8,995 nucleotides of DNA from Enterobacteriaceae bacterium UBA3516 (lineage in GTDB: Bacteria > Pseudomonadota > Gammaproteobacteria > Enterobacterales > Enterobacteriaceae): positions 1 to 8,995 of the forward strand of contig DFPL01000319.1 in assembly GCA_002377245.1 (NCBI GenBank). Direction: 5' to 3'. Shown one piece after another: positions 4,754 to 8,995 of the stretch. The notes under the pieces are model-generated. The model was given only the letters and a program-made list of their open reading frames with translations, was not told the origin of the DNA and made no database searches. A program made the translations under genes and the position numbers. Positions within the stretch are counted from its first letter, which is position 1; each line of letters opens with the position of its first letter.

Positions 4754-7353
4754 ACCATCCTGCCGCCTGGTTACTCATCCCCCCGGTTTACGCTCGCTTA
4801 AGCGCGCGTTATCACCATTATCGCCGTCATAAGGCGTCGGGATTCAGTGCGGCATGTGGCTGTTTCTGGGCCGCGATGGCGTGGTTGTTAATACCATTAG
4901 AAAACCCGCTGTGGCAAAAATTGCGGGCCCAGCATGCAACGCTGTTTCCGCATATCAATCCCGATCGCCCGCGCCCCCTGGATCCGGCACGTTATCTGCT
5001 GCAAACATGCTGGCTGTTGGTGACCCTGCCCCGACACGCGCCGCATGCCATGCGCCCCAGACGTTTTTCCCGCACGCGAAGCTGGCGCAAGCGTTACCAC
5101 AACTGGCTCGACAGCCTGCCGACGCGCGTCACCGGCAAGACAAGTCATCTGGAGAGTCAGAAAGAGTTAGGGCATTTGAGCCAGGGGGCACGGCGGCTGA
5201 TTCTGGGCATCATCGTCACCTTCTCGCTGATTCTGGCGCTGTTGTGTATTACGCAGCCGTTTAACCCGATCTCTCAGTTTATCTTCCTGATCCTGCTGTG
5301 GGGCGTGGCGCTGCTGGTGCGGCGCATACCAGGGCGTTTTTCTGCCCTGATGCTGATTGTGCTATCGCTGACCGTTTCCTGCCGCTACATCTGGTGGCGA
5401 TATACCTCAACGCTGAACTGGGACGATCCGGTCAGCCTGGTGTGCGGCCTGGTCCTGCTGTTTGCCGAGACCTATGCCTGGATAGTGCTGGTGCTGGGCT
5501 ACTTCCAGGTTGTCTGGCCCCTTAACCGCCAGCCGGTGCCGATGCCAAAAGACCTGTCCGTATGGCCGTCAGTCGATATCTTCGTGCCGACCTATAACGA
5601 AGATCTCAACGTCGTGAAAAACACGATTTATGCCGCACTCGGTATCGACTGGCCGAAAGATAAGCTCAAAATCTGGATTCTGGATGATGGCGGTCGTGAG
5701 GAGTTTCGTCAGTTTGCCCAGACGGTGGGGGTAGAGTACATCGCCCGTACCACCCATGAACATGCAAAAGCCGGGAACATCAACAACGCGCTCAAATACG
5801 CCAAAGGCGACTTTGTCTCCATATTCGATTGCGACCATGTACCGACACGTTCCTTCCTGCAAATGACCATGGGCTGGTTCCTGAAGGAGAAAGAGCTGGC
5901 GATGATGCAGACGCCGCACCACTTCTTCTCGCCGGACCCCTTTGAGCGTAACCTCGGCCGTTTTCGCAAAACCCCCAACGAAGGCACAATCTTCTACGGG
6001 CTGGTGCAGGACGGCAACGATATGTGGGATGCCACCTTCTTCTGCGGGTCCTGCGCGGTGATTCGTCGTGGCCCGCTGGATGAAATCGGCGGCATTGCGG
6101 TGGAAACGGTCACCGAGGATGCGCATACCTCGCTGCGCTTACACCGGCGTGGCCACACGTCGGCCTACATGCGTATTCCCCAGGCGGCAGGGCTGGCGAC
6201 CGAAAGTCTCTCCGCGCACATTGGTCAGCGTATCCGCTGGGCGCGTGGCATGGTGCAGATTTTCCGTCTCGATAACCCCCTGTTTGGCAAAGGGCTGAAG
6301 CTGGCGCAGCGTCTCTGCTACGTCAACGCCATGCTGCACTTTATGTCTGGTATTCCGCGCCTGGTGTTTTTGACCGCGCCGCTGGCGTTTTTGCTGCTGC
6401 ATGCCTACATCATTTATGCCCCTGCCATCATGATCGCGCTTTTTGTTTTGCCGCACATGGTCCATGCCAGCCTGACCAACTCCAAAATTCAGGGTAAGTA
6501 CCGCCACTCGTTCTGGAGTGAAATCTACGAAACGGTGTTGGCCTGGTACATTGCGCCTCCGACGATGGTTGCGCTGTTTAACCCGCATAAAGGCAAGTTC
6601 AACGTCACCGCGAAGGGGGGGTTGGTTGAAGAGGAATACGTCGACTGGGTCATCTCTCGCCCTTACATCTACCTGGTACTGATCAATCTGGTTGGCATTC
6701 TGGTGGGTGTCTGGCGTTACTTCTATGGCCCGGCCAATGAGGTGCTCACCGTCTTCGTGAGTATGGCATGGGTCTTTTACAACCTGATTATCCTTGGCGG
6801 CGCGGTGGCCGTGTCGGTGGAGAGCAAACAAGTTCGCCGTGCGCACCGTGTTGAGATGTCGATGCCCGCCGCCATCGCCCGTGAAGATGGTCATCTCTTC
6901 TCCTGTACGGTGCATGACTTCTCCGACGGCGGGATGGGTATCAAGATCAACGGGCAGTCACAGGTGCTGGAAGGGCAGAAAGTGAGTCTGCTGCTCAAGC
7001 GCGGGCAGCAGGAGTATGTTTTTCCCACCATGGTGGTGCGCGTGTCTGGCAATGAAGTGGGGCTGCAGTTGCTGCCGCTGTCCACCCAACAGCATATTGA
7101 TTTTGTGCAGTGTACCTTTGCCCGTGCGGATACATGGGCGTTGTGGCAGGACAGCTTCCCGGAGGATAAGCCTCTGGAAAGCCTCATGGATATCTTGAAA
7201 CTGGGCTTCCGTGGCTATCGCCATCTCGCGGAATTTGCCCCTCCGTCGGTGAAAATGATTTTCCGGTCTCTGACCGTACTGGTTTCCTGGATTGTGTCGT
7301 TCGTTCCGCGCCGCCCGGAGCGTGGCGTGGCGGAACAGCAACCGGTGACGTGA
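4750..7353 (+). CDS. bcsA: Cellulose synthase catalytic subunit BcsA (UDP-forming)
   Basis: Processive family-2 glycosyltransferase that polymerises UDP-glucose into beta-1,4-glucan and moves it across the inner membrane, activated by c-di-GMP. The 867-residue product compares with 872 in E. coli. In order it has N-terminal membrane segments (about 31-50, 150-170, 177-194, 197-215, 230-258), the GT-A domain (about 275-500), further membrane segments (about 523-580 and 638-690), and a C-terminal PilZ domain (about 692-790). Catalytic motifs are intact: D312-D313 (LDDGG), D360-C-D362, FFCGS 430-434, TED 455-457 and QRIRW 493-497. The c-di-GMP motifs are R696-RAH-R700 and D723-F-S-D-G-G728. The start is ATG at 4750, overlapping the bcsQ stop, with AGGGG five nt upstream. 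The same frame is open back to 4687, but that extension lies in bcsQ and is not family-like. The variable parts are the region around 95-145 and a slightly short C-terminus. Confidence 0.97.
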   Translation: MNHPAAWLLIPPVYARLSARYHHYRRHKASGFSAACGCFWAAMAWLLIPLENPLWQKLRAQHATLFPHINPDRPRPLDPARYLLQTCWLLVTLPRHAPHAMRPRRFSRTRSWRKRYHNWLDSLPTRVTGKTSHLESQKELGHLSQGARRLILGIIVTFSLILALLCITQPFNPISQFIFLILLWGVALLVRRIPGRFSALMLIVLSLTVSCRYIWWRYTSTLNWDDPVSLVCGLVLLFAETYAWIVLVLGYFQVVWPLNRQPVPMPKDLSVWPSVDIFVPTYNEDLNVVKNTIYAALGIDWPKDKLKIWILDDGGREEFRQFAQTVGVEYIARTTHEHAKAGNINNALKYAKGDFVSIFDCDHVPTRSFLQMTMGWFLKEKELAMMQTPHHFFSPDPFERNLGRFRKTPNEGTIFYGLVQDGNDMWDATFFCGSCAVIRRGPLDEIGGIAVETVTEDAHTSLRLHRRGHTSAYMRIPQAAGLATESLSAHIGQRIRWARGMVQIFRLDNPLFGKGLKLAQRLCYVNAMLHFMSGIPRLVFLTAPLAFLLLHAYIIYAPAIMIALFVLPHMVHASLTNSKIQGKYRHSFWSEIYETVLAWYIAPPTMVALFNPHKGKFNVTAKGGLVEEEYVDWVISRPYIYLVLINLVGILVGVWRYFYGPANEVLTVFVSMAWVFYNLIILGGAVAVSVESKQVRRAHRVEMSMPAAIAREDGHLFSCTVHDFSDGGMGIKINGQSQVLEGQKVSLLLKRGQQEYVFPTMVVRVSGNEVGLQLLPLSTQQHIDFVQCTFARADTWALWQDSFPEDKPLESLMDILKLGFRGYRHLAEFAPPSVKMIFRSLTVLVSWIVSFVPRRPERGVAEQQPVT

Positions 7354-7365
7354 TTGGGCTCAACA

Positions 7366-7383
7366 ATGATGAAAACGCGATGA
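7366..7383 (+). other. Five-codon minicistron overlapping the bcsB start
   Basis: ATG ATG AAA ACG CGA TGA lies between bcsA and bcsB. Its stop (7381-7383) overlaps the bcsB ATG (7380-7382) as ATGA. The block ATGAAAAC occurs at 7369-7376 and again at 7380-7387, an 11-bp spaced direct repeat, so the minicistron looks like a duplicate of the bcsB start shifted out of frame. No strong ribosome site precedes either start. Whether it is translated is unknown. Confidence 0.4.
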
Positions 7384-8995
7384 AAACAAAACTCTCCTGG
7401 ATTTGTGCAGTGGCTTTGGGGATGAGCACCGTCCCCTCCATGATGACCCACGCGGCGCCCGGTAACCCGGCAGCGCAGGCAGCCCCGACCGTGCCTGCCG
7501 TTGCGCCTGCCACCGAACCTGTTGCGACACCTGCGCCAGGACAAACGGAAGTGCTCACGCCTACCACCCCGACGCAAGGGCAGACCACGCCAGCACCCGC
7601 CCCCGGTAATCAGGCCGTGGGCCAGGTGATGCCAGGCGTGGCGCGTGCCAATGCGCCGATTGTGGCCGACAATGCGCCGTCACGTAACGTCAAACTGACT
7701 TTCGCCGAGATCGCGCCGCCGCCCGGCAGCATGGTGCTGCGTGGCATTAACCCGAATAACGGCATTGAGTTTGGGACGCGTAGCGATGAAGTGGTGTCTA
7801 AAGCCCTGTTGAATCTGGAATATACGCCGTCTCCTTCGCTGCTGCCCGTGCAGTCTCAGCTCAAGGTCTATCTGAACGATGAGTTGATGGGCGTGCTGCC
7901 GGTCACCAAAGAGCAACTGGGCAATAAAACCCGTGCGCAGGTGCCGATCGACCCGCTCTATATCACCGACTTTAACCGTGTGCGGCTGGAGTTTGTGGGC
8001 CATTACCGCGACGTCTGCGAAAACCCGGCCAGCACCACCTTGTGGATGGACATCGGACGGAGCAGTTCACTGGAGCTCTCTTACCAGACGCTGGCGGTGC
8101 AGAACGATCTCTCTCACTTCCCCATTCCGTTCTTCGATCCGCGTGATACGCGTCCACTGACTCTGCCGATGGTGTTTGCCGGGGCGCCAGGTCTGGTGCA
8201 GCAGCAGGCAGCGTCTATCATCGCGTCCTGGTTTGGTTCCCGCACCGGCTGGCGCGGGCAGAGTTTCCCGGTGCAATACGAAGGGTTACCGGATCACAAT
8301 GCCATCGTGTTTGCCACCAACGACAAGCGTCCCGATTTCCTGCGTGATGCGCCGAAGGTGAATGCCCCGACCATTACCATGATGAGCCACCCCAACAACC
8401 CGTACGTGAAACTGCTGGTGGTCTTTGGTCGCGACGACAAAGATCTGCTGCAGGCTGCGAAAGGGATTGCCCAGGGGAATGTGCTGTTCCGGGGAAGCAG
8501 TGTGACCGTTGATGAGGTCAAACCGCTGCTGGCGCGTAAACCGTACGATGCGCCAAACTGGGTGCGTACTGACCGCGCGGTGACCTTCGGCGAACTGAAA
8601 ACCTATGAAGAGCAGTTGCAGTCTTCCGGGTTGCAGCCCGCGTCTATCAACCTCGCCCTGAATCTGCCGCCGGACCTTTATCTGCTGCGCAGTAACGGCA
8701 TTGATATGCAGCTTAACTACCGTTACACCGCGCCGCCGACGAAAGACAATTCGCGCATGGATATCAGTCTGAACAACCAGTTCCTGCAATATTTCAGTCT
8801 GACCAGTAACCAGGATACCAACCGACTGCTGCTGCGCCTGCCGGTACTCCAGGGGCTGCTGGACGGCAAAACCGATGTCTCTATTCCGGCGCTCAAGCTG
8901 GGTGCGGTGAATCAGCTGCGCTTTGACTTCCAGTATATGAACCCCATGCCGGGCGGAACGATAGAGAACTGCGTCACCTTCCAGCCGGTGCAAAA
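7380..8995 (+). CDS. bcsB: Cellulose synthase periplasmic subunit BcsB (3' end cut off)
   Basis: Periplasmic, C-terminally membrane-anchored partner of BcsA that contacts the emerging glucan and supports synthase activity. The open frame runs off the right edge after 538 codons plus two bases; E. coli BcsB is 779 aa, so roughly the last third is missing, including the membrane anchor. A signal peptide is clear: K2 and K4, the hydrophobic core WICAVALGM, and cleavage near the Ala pair 25-26 (THAA). A Pro/Ala/Thr-rich linker (27-77) follows, then the conserved GQVMPG (81-86) and the start of the first carbohydrate-binding-like domain (KLTFAEIAPPPGS from about 105). Conserved BcsB stretches include CENPASTTLW, FDPRDTR, SWFGSRTGWRGQ and VVFGRDDKDLLQAAKG. 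The start at 7380 gives a proper signal peptide. A GTG at 7350 in the same frame, overlapping the bcsA stop, would add ten mostly uncharged or acidic residues and is disfavoured. It lies 26 nt after bcsA. Confidence 0.95.
   Translation, partial: MKTKLSWICAVALGMSTVPSMMTHAAPGNPAAQAAPTVPAVAPATEPVATPAPGQTEVLTPTTPTQGQTTPAPAPGNQAVGQVMPGVARANAPIVADNAPSRNVKLTFAEIAPPPGSMVLRGINPNNGIEFGTRSDEVVSKALLNLEYTPSPSLLPVQSQLKVYLNDELMGVLPVTKEQLGNKTRAQVPIDPLYITDFNRVRLEFVGHYRDVCENPASTTLWMDIGRSSSLELSYQTLAVQNDLSHFPIPFFDPRDTRPLTLPMVFAGAPGLVQQQAASIIASWFGSRTGWRGQSFPVQYEGLPDHNAIVFATNDKRPDFLRDAPKVNAPTITMMSHPNNPYVKLLVVFGRDDKDLLQAAKGIAQGNVLFRGSSVTVDEVKPLLARKPYDAPNWVRTDRAVTFGELKTYEEQLQSSGLQPASINLALNLPPDLYLLRSNGIDMQLNYRYTAPPTKDNSRMDISLNNQFLQYFSLTSNQDTNRLLLRLPVLQGLLDGKTDVSIPALKLGAVNQLRFDFQYMNPMPGGTIENCVTFQPVQ
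7458..7610 (+). other. Pro/Ala/Thr-rich linker segment in BcsB
   Basis: Codons 27-77 of bcsB encode a low-complexity stretch with 13 prolines in 51 residues and much Ala, Thr and Gln, between the signal peptide and the conserved GQVMPG. The E. coli counterpart, as I recall it, is about 30 residues shorter. It is probably an unfolded periplasmic tether. Confidence 0.7.

Noticed and set aside
6139..6915. Long open frame on the minus strand opposite bcsA (258 codons)
   Set aside because: It is rich in His, Arg and Gln with no domain pattern, and it lies opposite highly conserved BcsA codons. It is a shadow caused by codon bias.
7350..7379. GTG start for BcsB overlapping the bcsA stop
   Set aside because: It would place ten residues including Asp and Glu ahead of an otherwise textbook signal peptide. 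The ATG at 7380 is more consistent with export.
8414..8421. Chi-like octamer GCTGGTGG on the plus strand (another on the minus strand at 356-363)
   Set aside because: The octamers are real, but they lie within coding sequence and are common in enteric genomes, so they say nothing special about this locus.
8286..8993. Long open frame on the minus strand opposite bcsB (235 codons)
   Set aside because: Same shadow character, with no recognisable domain, while the plus-strand frame encodes clear BcsB.
1..8995. CRISPR arrays, tRNA or rRNA genes, insertion sequences, prophage or attachment sites
   Set aside because: No regularly spaced repeats, no tRNA-like cloverleaf, no transposase or integrase frame and no terminal inverted repeats were seen. 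The window is a compact core-type operon pair.

Overview
The window is a chromosomal segment of a gammaproteobacterium in the Enterobacteriaceae, of the Enterobacter/Citrobacter/Escherichia kind. The evidence is gene content, gene order and near-identity of long protein stretches to what I recall of the E. coli proteins. It carries most of a bacterial cellulose synthesis (bcs) locus of the E. coli/Salmonella type. I cannot fix the genus from the sequence alone.

The layout is two divergent operons read outward from one control region of about 170 bp (3615-3788). Leftward, on the minus strand, are bcsE (c-di-GMP-binding regulator), bcsF (one-helix membrane peptide) and bcsG (cellulose phosphoethanolamine transferase). 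They are joined by a 4-nt ATGA overlap and an 8-nt overlap. Rightward, on the plus strand, are bcsR, bcsQ, bcsA (catalytic synthase with PilZ domain) and bcsB (periplasmic partner), which is cut by the right edge after 538 codons. bcsQ and bcsA share an ATGA overlap. Positions 1-179 are non-coding, with several inverted repeats and a terminator-like hairpin on the plus strand. This suggests a gene just off the left edge that converges on bcsG.

The genes make one machine. BcsA polymerises UDP-glucose and extrudes the glucan through its own channel, and BcsB guides it in the periplasm. BcsR and BcsQ form a cytosolic ATPase-containing assembly needed for the secretion complex. BcsE binds c-di-GMP and is tied to the membrane by BcsF. 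BcsG adds phosphoethanolamine to the emerging cellulose. Two c-di-GMP sensing sites are visible: RxxxR and DxSxxG in BcsA, and RxGD in BcsE. The catalytic and ligand-binding residues I checked are present, and no gene is frameshifted. bcsZ and bcsC are expected beyond the right edge.

This is a known system, and I found no undescribed machinery. The points that merit a second look are small: an 11-bp duplication at the bcsB start that creates a five-codon minicistron, an enlarged Pro/Ala/Thr linker in BcsB, the altered Walker A of BcsQ, an AT-rich island over the divergent control region and the 5' half of bcsE, and the folded region downstream of bcsG.
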